Below are positions 33,561-41,709 of a stretch of DNA of 64,000 bases, in pieces. Numbering within the stretch: position 1 is the first letter of the stretch; every line of letters starts with the position of its first letter. Origin of the DNA: JAHQVK01 sp036788295 (GTDB lineage: Bacteria > Myxococcota > Kuafuiibacteriia > Kuafuiibacteriales > Kuafuiibacteriaceae); NCBI GenBank assembly GCA_036788295.1, contig DAIQNR010000006.1:60897-124896 (forward strand), given 5' to 3'. The position numbers were made by a program, and so were the translations under genes. Below the pieces are notes generated by a model, which did no database searches, was not told the origin of the DNA, and saw nothing but the letters and a program-made list of their open reading frames with translations.

Positions 33561-35033
33561 ATGGGTACACCGATGACATCGAGAGCGGGCGAGCGTGCGA
33601 CGCCAGAGGCCGTGCTGCCCGGACGGGCTCCGAGCAACCTTCGGCTCAGCTGGGGTCTTTTGTGCGTGTTCTGGGTCGCGCCCGCCGCTTGCTCGAACGG
33701 CGGTGGCGATGCCGAGGACGGCGGTGGCAGGGAGCCGACAGAGACCGCTTTCCCCCAGTGCGTGGACAGCACGGAGGGCCTGTCGCGGGCGGCGCTGTTC
33801 CAGGCAACACTGCGGCCGCTCACCGAGGATGGGGTATTCGAGATCCCCCTATCTGCGACCGGCCGCGTTCGGCTGGTCCAGACGGTGGAGGGCGGGAAGC
33901 TGACTCGGCTGTCGGTGCGCAAGGCCTGGGGCTTTCTGATCTCGGACGGGTCGAGGTCGGTGGAGGCGGAGTCCGAGTTCAGCGACGAGAGGTTCACGGA
34001 CACTTCGATGCGGGGGGAATACTTCCGTGACCTCGGCTTCTACTTTCCCGAGGTGGTGGCCCCGAGGAGCCAGCGGCTCCTGGAGACGCTGGAGGTGGAA
34101 TTGGACGGCTCCGGGCGCATGCTTCGCCAGGTGGTCCGCGAGTTCTCCGAGGGACGGCTCAGCTTGGAGGTGGAGCAGACGGCGGTAGGCACCGACCAGA
34201 TCCGCTCGGTGGCGCGCGCCGGCCGAAATGGGGCAACGGAGTTGATTTGGGATACCACTGGTTCTGCGAAGATGTTCAGTCCGGTCTGCGGTCCCCTCAG
34301 GAGTGGTACGCCGGATAGTCAGGTTCGCGACTGCACGGCGACCGAGTTGGCGCAGATTCAAGAGGAGCTGCTCGGGGGTTTGGAGCAGGGAAAGGCGTGT
34401 ATCGAGAGGGTGGAAGAAGGCTCCACCCCTGACCTCGGCGCCATCGACGGGCTCGTCGAACGGGTGAAGAAGAAGGAAGGCGCGATCAAGTGCTACACGG
34501 GAGGAGAGAGCGCTGGGTACATCAGCCGCAACTCCTCTGGTCCCGGCAGCGCTCTTGGGGCCACTCTCAACGTGAACGTGGGTATGCTCAGCCTATGCGA
34601 CTCGAGCTTCCGGCGGTCCACTCTCTTTCATGAGATGTTGCACTTGGTACGGGGGCCTCACGACGAGGCGGACGAGCAAGTCTTCGAGCTTCCCGCGGGA
34701 GCCATCGGTCCGCTGACCGCTGCGCTCACCGATCCCATCCGCGCCTGCGAGGAGCTGTGCTTCGGAGATCCCGCCCGGGTCACCCGGTGCATGTGCGCCA
34801 AGTGCTTGGGTACCAAGGCCTGCGATGACCGGTGCAGAGGTCTTCCCTCGTGCGTCGTGAGAAACGCAGCCGGAGTAGCGGTCAGCTCCGAGGCGGTCGG
34901 GTCGATGTGTTACGACCCTTCGGGAGTCAACTCGCCGAGCTGGCACGGTACCCATATGGCCTGCACCAGCGTTTGCTCCGGCGGCCGGACGTGCAAGAGC
35001 TACTCGGTGTCGTGCGACGACAACTGCAAGTAG
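33561..35033 (+). CDS. Lipoprotein with zincin-like HEMLH site, Cys-rich C-terminus
   Basis: 490 residues from ATG at 33561 (or 486 from ATG at 33573). The signal sequence ends PAAC (Cys44) with a Gly/Asp-rich linker behind it. Residues 60-250 look like beta-rich secreted sequence. At residues 357-367 comes HEMLHLVRGPH: an HExxH zinc site with a third His exactly ten positions after the first, the metzincin spacing, although the usual Gly is one position late. The last ~90 residues contain about fifteen Cys in CxxC-like spacing. It is probably an extracellular metallopeptidase; activity is not proven by sequence. Base usage is slightly less GC-rich than its neighbours. It ends 2 bp from a convergent gene. 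Confidence 0.75.
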   Translation: MGTPMTSRAGERATPEAVLPGRAPSNLRLSWGLLCVFWVAPAACSNGGGDAEDGGGREPTETAFPQCVDSTEGLSRAALFQATLRPLTEDGVFEIPLSATGRVRLVQTVEGGKLTRLSVRKAWGFLISDGSRSVEAESEFSDERFTDTSMRGEYFRDLGFYFPEVVAPRSQRLLETLEVELDGSGRMLRQVVREFSEGRLSLEVEQTAVGTDQIRSVARAGRNGATELIWDTTGSAKMFSPVCGPLRSGTPDSQVRDCTATELAQIQEELLGGLEQGKACIERVEEGSTPDLGAIDGLVERVKKKEGAIKCYTGGESAGYISRNSSGPGSALGATLNVNVGMLSLCDSSFRRSTLFHEMLHLVRGPHDEADEQVFELPAGAIGPLTAALTDPIRACEELCFGDPARVTRCMCAKCLGTKACDDRCRGLPSCVVRNAAGVAVSSEAVGSMCYDPSGVNSPSWHGTHMACTSVCSGGRTCKSYSVSCDDNCK

Positions 35034-35035
35034 AT

Positions 35036-36535
35036 TCAGTCCATGCAGGCGGCCCGCCACTCGATCACCCGGGGCCACACCCCAACATGGCGGTTCAGCC
35101 AAGCGAGGTGGGGCCGAGCTTCGGCGCAGCGGGCCTCGAGGACATAGGACTCGGCTAGGGCCAGCCGTGCCTCGATGTCATCGGGGGACAGACGAAGCGC
35201 GCGCTCTTGGTCGGCCCACGTCGCGTTCGCATGGTGCGCCACCAAGAATGCCGCCATCCTCAGCCCGCTGAGGCCGACGGCGATGCACAGAACTGCAGCG
35301 ACCGCGAGGCGAAGGGCCGCGGGGAACGGTGGCCCGCCGCTCGAGCGCCCCGAAGCCACCCCCAGCGCCACCGCCGCCGCCGCGAGCCCGCTGGGCAGGC
35401 CCAGCACCGCGTCGAAGAGGGAGAGCGCGAGGAGGACGGCGAGGACAGCGAGCGCGGCGTGCTCCTTTCGTCGCCACAGAGTTCGCGCGAGCTGCCCGAC
35501 CAGCGCAAGCGCCGCCGCCGTGCCGACGAGCCCCTGCTCGACCAGCACCGCGAGGGCGTCGCTGGTCACGAGGCGATTGACCGGCATCAGCGACGAGCGG
35601 GATACGGTCGGGACGCCAGGGGGAGAAACCCGCAGGTAGACCGACGCCCAGGCTCCCGGACCGCTGCCGACCAGCGGTCGCTCTGTCAGGAGCGCCACGG
35701 ACGCACGGGCCTGCACCACGCGCCCGGCACCGCTTCCATTCCGTCCGTCGAAGAGCGACCTCGCCGTGTCGGCGTAGGGCGTGGGGCTCCGCCACGACAG
35801 GCGGGTGGGCACGACCAGGGCGAGCGCAGCGAAGGCCCCCGCCAGCGCGAGCGGACGAAGCGTCCGGCCGCAAAGAGACAAGACCGCCACCCCCACGCCC
35901 GTCGCGAGCCATGCGGCGCGGCATCGGGTCACCACCACCGCCGCGACCATGACCGCGCCGAGCATCACGCCCGTGGCTCGCCGCCGGCGGTTCGGCCCGG
36001 TCGCCCACCCGAGGGCCACCGGTAGGCCGAGCGCGCAAACGTGGCCCACCGTGTTGCGCTGACCGAGCGTCGCACCGGGCGCCCGCCCATGCTTGGACCA
36101 GCTCGGGAAGGCTCCTTGCGCTTCGAGCAAGGCCAACACCGCGACGGCGCCGATGGCGACGAGGAGCGCTGCCTCCACGGCGGCCCGGCCGTCGTCGTCG
36201 GCCCATCTTCGGGCGCCGAGGAGCAGCGAAACGCCCACCCACACCAGCGCGGCCTGGCGCAGCACGAGGACTCCGGCCTCGCTCGTCAGCGAGGAAAGGG
36301 TCGCGGCGGCAGCGACGGCGAAGGCGGCCTGGCAAACCCCATCGAGCCGGGGCGGCGAGGGGCTGGCGAGCCACAGAACGGCGGCCATCGTAGCCAACCA
36401 CAGCTCCTTTGGGAGGTGAAACCCCCCAAAGCCCGGATCGGACGACGAGAGCCACGGCAAGAGGCCGCCCACGGGAACGAGCATCCAGGCCAAGAGCGGC
36501 AACGAGGCAGCGCCTTGAAAACCCGGCCGAGCCAT
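35036..36535 (-). CDS. O-antigen ligase/polymerase (Wzy/WaaL-like) membrane protein
   Basis: About 499 residues from ATG at 36535; GTG at 36610 would add 25 residues unlike the rest, and neither has a strong ribosome site. Roughly twelve hydrophobic helices are seen. The large periplasmic loop in the middle carries the Wzy_C-type arrangement (GRVVQARASVALLTERPLVGSGPGAW). The core GQRNTVGHVCALGLPVALGW also fits O-antigen ligases. The C-terminal ~60 residues after the last helix form a TPR-like pair (LRLSPDDIEARLALAESY). It is expected to polymerise or ligate glycan repeat units at the periplasmic face. The glycosyltransferase cluster begins 6 kb downstream. Confidence 0.8.
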   Translation of the reverse strand: MARPGFQGAASLPLLAWMLVPVGGLLPWLSSSDPGFGGFHLPKELWLATMAAVLWLASPSPPRLDGVCQAAFAVAAAATLSSLTSEAGVLVLRQAALVWVGVSLLLGARRWADDDGRAAVEAALLVAIGAVAVLALLEAQGAFPSWSKHGRAPGATLGQRNTVGHVCALGLPVALGWATGPNRRRRATGVMLGAVMVAAVVVTRCRAAWLATGVGVAVLSLCGRTLRPLALAGAFAALALVVPTRLSWRSPTPYADTARSLFDGRNGSGAGRVVQARASVALLTERPLVGSGPGAWASVYLRVSPPGVPTVSRSSLMPVNRLVTSDALAVLVEQGLVGTAAALALVGQLARTLWRRKEHAALAVLAVLLALSLFDAVLGLPSGLAAAAVALGVASGRSSGGPPFPAALRLAVAAVLCIAVGLSGLRMAAFLVAHHANATWADQERALRLSPDDIEARLALAESYVLEARCAEARPHLAWLNRHVGVWPRVIEWRAACMD

Positions 36536-36762
36536 GAAGCGAAGCGCATAGGTCCATCGGCCCTGGTCCGCGACCACGGCGCGCGCCAACCGGTGGCAGA
36601 ACCGCGCCACGGCCTCGACGCGCCGGCGCCGGATTGTCGTCGGAGGGTCTATGGGTTCGCCTCGTTCAGCGTCCAGTTCCCAGTCGATAGTGACACGATA
36701 AACGCGCGGGTCTCCATCTACGAATACGGGACGAGCAGGACGCTCGGGAGCAATGCGAGCGC

Positions 36763-36782
36763 TCGAGCGTCGTGACGCTCGA
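36763..36782. repeat. 20-bp perfect palindrome in intergenic space
   Basis: TCGAGCGTC (36763-36771) and GACGCTCGA (36774-36782) are perfect inverted copies around a two-base centre, between the Wzy-like gene start and the end of the SurA/DsbA-like lipoprotein gene. A second small palindrome, GACTC-GG-GAGTC, lies at 36795-36806. Either may be a hairpin terminator of the lipoprotein gene or an operator for the Wzy-like gene. The rest of 36536-36821 holds no gene that I can see. Confidence 0.5.
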
Positions 36783-36821
36783 ACTCTCTACCGGGACTCG
36801 GGAGTCTCAGCCAGGAACCTT

Positions 36822-37835
36822 CTACCTACGAGTCGAGCTTGCTCGACCAGCGACGCGGGCCTCGAGCGCGGCGGGTCCGGCGCTGCCGTCCACCGCGTCG
36901 CCGTTCACGAAGGCCGTGGGCGATTCGGCGGCGCCGAGCCGGCGGGCGGCCTCGACCCGGCGGGCCACTTCGCCGAGCGGCGCGATTTGAGTGAGGCCCA
37001 GTTGGTTCGCGATTCGGTCCACTTCGCTCGGATCGGCGACCGGAGCGTCGAGCAGAGCGGTCAGCAACTTCGGTTTCAGTCCCTTTCCTTCGGCGGCGAC
37101 CGCCCACTGCGCGATGCGAAGACCAACCTCGTCCCCGTGGCGGGGGATGGGCCGAACCGTCCACCGAACCTTCGGCTGGGCTCGGGCCCAATCGGCGAGG
37201 GCGCGGGTCTGGGGCTCGGCGAGCGAGCCATAGATGACGACGACAGGGCCGTTCTCCGGCCCGGCCGCCTCGCCGGCGGTGAGCGGGATCGCGACCCGAG
37301 GGCGCGCTGGCGGAGGGTGGTCGATCCGAATGTCGGCCTGCTCCCGAAGGCTCCGGATGAAAGACAGCTCCGCTTCGAGGCGGGCCCGCTCCGAGAGGTA
37401 CATCTCGACCCGAGCTCGGTCCTCTTCGCCAAGCCCTCGGTCCGCGAGGTAGGCTTCGACCTCGGCCCGGTCCGCCCGCCTCGGCGGCGCCTTTCTTCCC
37501 AGCAGCGCCTCGGCCGTGGTCCCGGTCTCGGCGGCGGCGCGGCGAAGGAGGCGCTCGTCGATTCGCCGCTCGAGCTCCTGCCGCTCGAGGATGTGCAGGT
37601 CCACCTGCCGCCGGAAGACCTCCATCGCGATCTCGGCGTGGACCTCGGACCGAAGGATCGGCGCTCCGTCCACCACGGCGAGCGCTGGATCTTCCACAGC
37701 CTTCCCGCACCCGAAGGAGAACACGAGCACCGCAGGCGACCAGGCGAGAGCCGGACCCATCGAGCAGAGCCGGGAGACGAGGCGAAGCACCGCCCGGACT
37801 GTTGCGGCCTTTGCGGGCCGCGGTCGACCGGTCAT
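36822..37835 (-). CDS. Lipoprotein fusing a SurA/PpiC-type N-domain to a DsbA-like fold
   Basis: 337 residues from ATG at 37835, 13 bp after the glutaminase stop; ATG at 37760 is an alternative that loses the Arg-rich N-region. The signal peptide ends FSFGC (Cys43). Residues 50-140 (LAVVDGAPILRSEVHAEI, then ERRIDERLLRRAAAETG) match the SurA/PpiC chaperone N-domain. Residues about 180-330 match a DsbA/thioredoxin-like fold (GPVVVIYGSLAEPQTRALAD, then a helical insert and ESPTAFVNGDAVDG). The CxxC expected after the first strand is replaced by a stretch without Cys, so no disulfide chemistry is possible. A periplasmic chaperone or binding role is the better guess. Confidence 0.75.
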   Translation of the reverse strand: MTGRPRPAKAATVRAVLRLVSRLCSMGPALAWSPAVLVFSFGCGKAVEDPALAVVDGAPILRSEVHAEIAMEVFRRQVDLHILERQELERRIDERLLRRAAAETGTTAEALLGRKAPPRRADRAEVEAYLADRGLGEEDRARVEMYLSERARLEAELSFIRSLREQADIRIDHPPPARPRVAIPLTAGEAAGPENGPVVVIYGSLAEPQTRALADWARAQPKVRWTVRPIPRHGDEVGLRIAQWAVAAEGKGLKPKLLTALLDAPVADPSEVDRIANQLGLTQIAPLGEVARRVEAARRLGAAESPTAFVNGDAVDGSAGPAALEARVAGRASSTRR

Positions 37836-37848
37836 GAGGCGGCCGCGC

Positions 37849-39471
37849 CTACGAGGTCGTCTCGATCGGCCGCGGTGCGCACGTTCGGGCGCCGTGGGCC
37901 TCGAGGAGCGCCGCCGCTTCGTGGTGCCCATGCCGCTCGGCGTCGTCTCGCGGCGTGCCGCCCCAGCGATCGACGGGGTCCACCTCGACCCCGCGCTCGA
38001 GCAAGAACTCGATGACTTCGAGGTGCCCCTCCGCAGCGGCGAGATGCATGGCGGTTCGGCGGTCGTAGTCGGCGAGATGCAGGCAGTTGGCGCGGGCGCT
38101 GAGCCGCTTCAGCGCGGATACATCCCCCTTGCTCGCGGCCCACAGCACGGGACCCACCCGGTCCGCGCGCTCCTCTCCAAATGCGATCCGCGGGTCGTCC
38201 TTCTCCGTGAGTCCGGTGAGGTTGTCGTAGTTGTGGAAGTTGTACCGGCTGACGAGGCCCCGAGCCATCGCGAGGCCTCGAACCGAGTTCCCGAAGCTGT
38301 CGAGGCGGGGGGACCAAGTGACCATGCCCATCACGTTCGGCACGACGACCATGATCGCCCCGGCTACGCCCGACTTCGCCGGGAGCCCGACGGTGAACGC
38401 GAACTCCCCCGAGAAATCGTACATCCCGCAGCTGTACATCAGGGACATGCAGTTGCGGACGGTCTGCGGCGAAAACACCGTCTCCCCGGTGAGCGGGTTG
38501 ACCCCTCCGTTGGCCAAGGTGGCGGCGAGCACCGCCATCTTCTTGGTCGTGACGTCGATCGAGCAGCACATGAAGTAGAACTCGAGGGTCTGGTGCAGAT
38601 CGGTGCCCGGAGGGAACGCCTTGTTCTCCTGCATGAAATAGCCGAGCGCGAAGTTGCGGTCAGCGGTCTGGCGCTCGGACAGGTACACTGAATTGTTGAA
38701 TCCGACCTTCGCGCCACACGCTCGGCGCCACTGCGCGAGCACGTAGTCGAACCGGTCGGACATGTCTTCGCCCGGGCGAAGCAGCGAGCAGCACATGATG
38801 GCGCCGGCGTTGATCATCGGGTTGTGCGGTTTGCCGTCGGCGTTCAACGCGAGCTCGTTGAAGCCGCGACCGCTCGGCTCGCGCCCGACGTGCTCATGCA
38901 CCTTGGCCTCTCCGTGCTCCTCGAGCGCCAGGCAGTAGTTGATCGGCTTGCAGGTGGACTGGACGCAGAAGTCCAGGTCGTGGTCGCCGAGGTCGATGCG
39001 CTGGCCGTCGATCGTGCACACCGAGGCCGCCCAGTGCTCCGGATCGACCCGAGACAGCTGGGGAATGTAGTTGGCGACTGCGCCCCCGTCTTCGTCCCGG
39101 CACTGCTCGAACAGGCCGGTGATGCTCGCGCGAAAGCGCCCGAACTCGGGGATGACCATTTCTCCTGAGATTGCACGCTCGACCGTGCTGATGCCAGGCT
39201 GAATGACCTGGCAGAACGCGTTGTAGTCCATGCCCGCTTCGGTGTGGTCGCGGAGGCGAGCGAGGACTGGGCGCAGCCGGGGGTCGGTCGCGACGTCGAG
39301 CCCCGACGCCTCGAGCGCTTCGGTGAGCTCGGCGCGGCTCACGAGTTTCTGCGAGCCGGCAAGCGAGGCAAACAACCGGCGCTCCCGGAGGACCGCCGGC
39401 TGGGCCAGCTCCTCCGGGGCCAGGCTGACCGGCGACGCATCCGCGGTCGCCGTCGAGTGGTCTCGATGCAT
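37849..39471 (-). CDS. glsA: Glutaminase of animal (GLS/kidney) architecture with ankyrin repeats
   Basis: 540 residues from ATG at 39471, behind GGGAGAA. An EF-hand-like N-domain (residues 40-110; LVSRAELTEALEASG), the serine-dependent beta-lactamase-like glutaminase core and C-terminal ankyrin repeats (about 440-530; DRRTAMHLAAAEGHLEVIEF) follow the same order as mitochondrial GLS. Catalytic Ser172 and Lys175 lie in QSTCKPINY. Other blocks: KPHNPMINAGAI, SCGMYDFSGEFAFTVGLPAK and VPNVMGMVTWSPRLDSFGNS. It hydrolyses glutamine to glutamate and ammonia. It is much longer than E. coli GlsA (about 310). The downstream lipoprotein gene follows after 13 bp. Confidence 0.95.
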   Translation of the reverse strand: MHRDHSTATADASPVSLAPEELAQPAVLRERRLFASLAGSQKLVSRAELTEALEASGLDVATDPRLRPVLARLRDHTEAGMDYNAFCQVIQPGISTVERAISGEMVIPEFGRFRASITGLFEQCRDEDGGAVANYIPQLSRVDPEHWAASVCTIDGQRIDLGDHDLDFCVQSTCKPINYCLALEEHGEAKVHEHVGREPSGRGFNELALNADGKPHNPMINAGAIMCCSLLRPGEDMSDRFDYVLAQWRRACGAKVGFNNSVYLSERQTADRNFALGYFMQENKAFPPGTDLHQTLEFYFMCCSIDVTTKKMAVLAATLANGGVNPLTGETVFSPQTVRNCMSLMYSCGMYDFSGEFAFTVGLPAKSGVAGAIMVVVPNVMGMVTWSPRLDSFGNSVRGLAMARGLVSRYNFHNYDNLTGLTEKDDPRIAFGEERADRVGPVLWAASKGDVSALKRLSARANCLHLADYDRRTAMHLAAAEGHLEVIEFLLERGVEVDPVDRWGGTPRDDAERHGHHEAAALLEAHGARTCAPRPIETTS

Positions 39472-40026
39472 GAGTTCTCCCCTTGGAGGCTCGGATGAAA
39501 GGGGGACGGCCTCCAACCCGACAGAATCGCCAAGCGGGCCCGCTGCGCAAGCCGCATTCCGCGACAATTGACCACGGAGCGCTGATCTTCGCACTCACGC
39601 CGCCCGACCGCCGCCGGCGGGCGCGGGTTTCTGCTCGGTCACCACTACGTGGGTCAGCGGGAGGCGGTCTCTTCGAGGCGGCTCCAGAAACGAGCCGTGA
39701 GTCGCGACCACGCGTGGGCCTCGGCCACCTCCCGCCCCGAGGCCGCCTGGCTATCGGGCGTGTCGCCACGGAGGCCCTCGAGGAGCCGAGCGGCGAAGCA
39801 CGCGTCGGTCTCGGCCCGCCGGTAGTGAACGCCGTCCTCGAGCGCGCCAGCGTCTTCTGAAATCGGCACCCCGACCTCGCTGAAGGCCTAACTCGAGTGA
39901 TTCCCCGAGGGCTCTCAGGCCGCCGAGGCGAGCCGCGCTCTGGAAGAGCGCTCGACTTGAAGAAGCTTTGAAGTTCGTCCGGGCTCGCGTCATTCACCGG
40001 CGACTTTCAAGAAAGGTCACTCCATC
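39472..40026. other. 555-bp intergenic region with a truncated gene copy
   Basis: Between the divergent glutaminase and fasciclin genes. Apart from the 193-bp copy of the downstream glycosyltransferase 3' end (39652-39844), I see no gene. The glutaminase ribosome site is at its left edge and the fasciclin leader at its right. No obvious inverted repeats or transposase remains are visible. Confidence 0.6.
39652..39844 (-). pseudogene. Truncated copy of the glycosyltransferase 3' end (direct repeat, left copy)
   Basis: 193 bp that match 41517-41709 with only two mismatches, in the same orientation. On the minus strand it encodes the last ~64 residues of the family 4 glycosyltransferase (from LEDGVHYRRAETD to the terminal SRLEETASR and stop). 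It is preceded by unrelated sequence, so it has no start and no catalytic part. The near identity points to a recent duplication. With the right copy it brackets 1.67 kb that contains the fasciclin gene. Confidence 0.9.
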
Positions 40027-41409
40027 ATGAACCAAACACGACATTCCCTCATGATCTAACTCGCCGGATCCCTGACCCTCGCGGCCTGCGGCGGCGACGC
40101 GGTGGAGCTCGGCTCGAGCTACCTTGCCTCCGCCGACATCCTCGCGAGCGCGGGCGGAGGCTTCGTGGTCAGCGAGTCCGAATCCCCCGAGTACGCCGGC
40201 GTGGGCATCGACGTCCCGGCCGGGGCCCTGGCTCAGGACGTGACCCTCACCGTCGCGCCGACCGCCGACCTCGCGACCGTCGAGGACGTCGAATGGGTGG
40301 GACCGGCGATGGACTTCGGTCCGGACGGCCTCACCTTCTCGATGCCGGCGACGATCACCCTGTTGGTGAACCGATCGCTCGGCGACGATTCCCCGGTGGT
40401 CCGCGCCGTGAGCGCCGACGGCAGCTCGGAGTGGATTGAGACCGATGACATCCAGGTCAACCAGAATGGCACGTGGTCCTTTCCCGCGTCCCACTTCACC
40501 ATCTTTCAGCCCGGGCGAAGGCCGCGTCGCCAGACGGCCGGGGAGAGCTTCTCGGATCTCGACTGCCAACCGGGCTTCATCTGCGCCGCGATCGGCCGCT
40601 GCATCGACGGCTCGGGCGACGACCTCTACGAGGTGGCCCAGGCGGCGGGGAACTTCAGCACCCTGTTGACGACGGTGGACAGCCTCCGGCTCGCGGGGCT
40701 CATCTCCGTACCCGGACCCTTCACCCTGTTCGCCCCGACCGACGCTGCCTTCGCGTCGCTGCCCGTCAACCTGAGCGTCGTGGACTCGGCGATCGTCGAG
40801 AACATCATCTTCAACCACATCGCGTTCGACGAATTCGACGCCGCTGCCCTCACCGCAGCCGCGGAGGTGACGACCATCGCAAAGGTCACCCACGCTTTCG
40901 GCGGCGGGACGGTGCGCAGCGCCCGGATCGCGACCGCCGATGTCGCCGCCTCGAACGGGATCATCCACGTCCTCGACGACGTCATCGTCCCGCCAACCAT
41001 TCTCGAGACGGTGGCCGCGCGCCGGTTCACCCAGCTCTCCGCCGCCCTCGCCGCCGCGTCGCCGGCCACCCGCCAGGCGCTCGACCCGGATACCCTCGGG
41101 GGCGCGGCGCCGGTCACCCTGTTCGCGCCGCTCGACTCCGCCTTCGAGGCCGCGAATCTCGCTGGAGAGAACCTGGACGCGGTCCTCGCGACCCACGTGG
41201 TGGCCGGGCAGATCACTTCCGGCGATCTCACTCCGGGTCGGGTCTTCACGACCCTGTCGGGGAGCCGTCTCACGGTGGGGACCGAAGGCCGGCCTGCGTC
41301 GCTGACCGACGAGCGCGGGAACACCTTCAGTGTGATCTTCTCGGATACGCGGACCCTGACCGGCGTCCTTCACGTCATCGACGGGGTGCTCCTCCCCGCG
41401 CGACCCTGA
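40027..41409 (+). CDS. Fasciclin (FAS1) two-domain lipoprotein with a stop codon in its signal peptide
   Basis: From ATG at 40027 the frame reads MNQTRHSLMI, then TAA (40057-40059), then LAGSLTLAACGG, an obvious lipobox. It then runs unbroken to 41409. A single TCA-to-TAA change would explain the break. The longest uninterrupted start, GTG at 40102, would lack the signal peptide. After the lipobox come a ZU5-like beta domain (GVGIDVPAGALAQDVTLTV, residues ~55-160) and two FAS1 domains (FTLFAPTDAAFASLP and VTLFAPLDSAFEAA, each ending in IIHVLDDVIVPP or LHVIDGVLLP). Such proteins mediate surface adhesion. Either exported after readthrough, or inactive. Confidence 0.8.
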
Positions 41410-41516
41410 GCGCGGCGTCGGGCTGGTCGTCGCCCCTGCGCAGGCCATCCCGAGGACCGGGTTCGTCCCTCGCTTTCTCGGTAGGCTCGTCCTCGGCGAG
41501 ATTCGACGCGCCGGGC

Positions 41517-41709
41517 GGTCAGCGGGAGGCGGTCTCTTCGAGCCGGCTCCAGAAACGAGCCGTGAGTCGCGACCACGCGTGGGCCTCGGCCACCTCTCGC
41601 CCCGAGGCCGCCTGGCTATCGGGCGTGTCGCCACGGAGGCCCTCGAGGAGCCGAGCGGCGAAGCACGCGTCGGTCTCGGCCCGCCGGTAGTGAACGCCGT
41701 CCTCGAGCG
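41517..41709. repeat. Direct repeat, right copy (inside the glycosyltransferase gene)
   Basis: Same orientation and 191/193 identical to 39652-39844 (offset 1865 bp). This copy is the intact 3' end of the glycosyltransferase gene, so it is presumably the source. Confidence 0.9.

Noticed and set aside
41410..41516. Possible gene or transposase beside the right direct repeat
   Set aside because: Short, no frame with motif or ribosome site; no inverted ends, so no insertion sequence is claimed.
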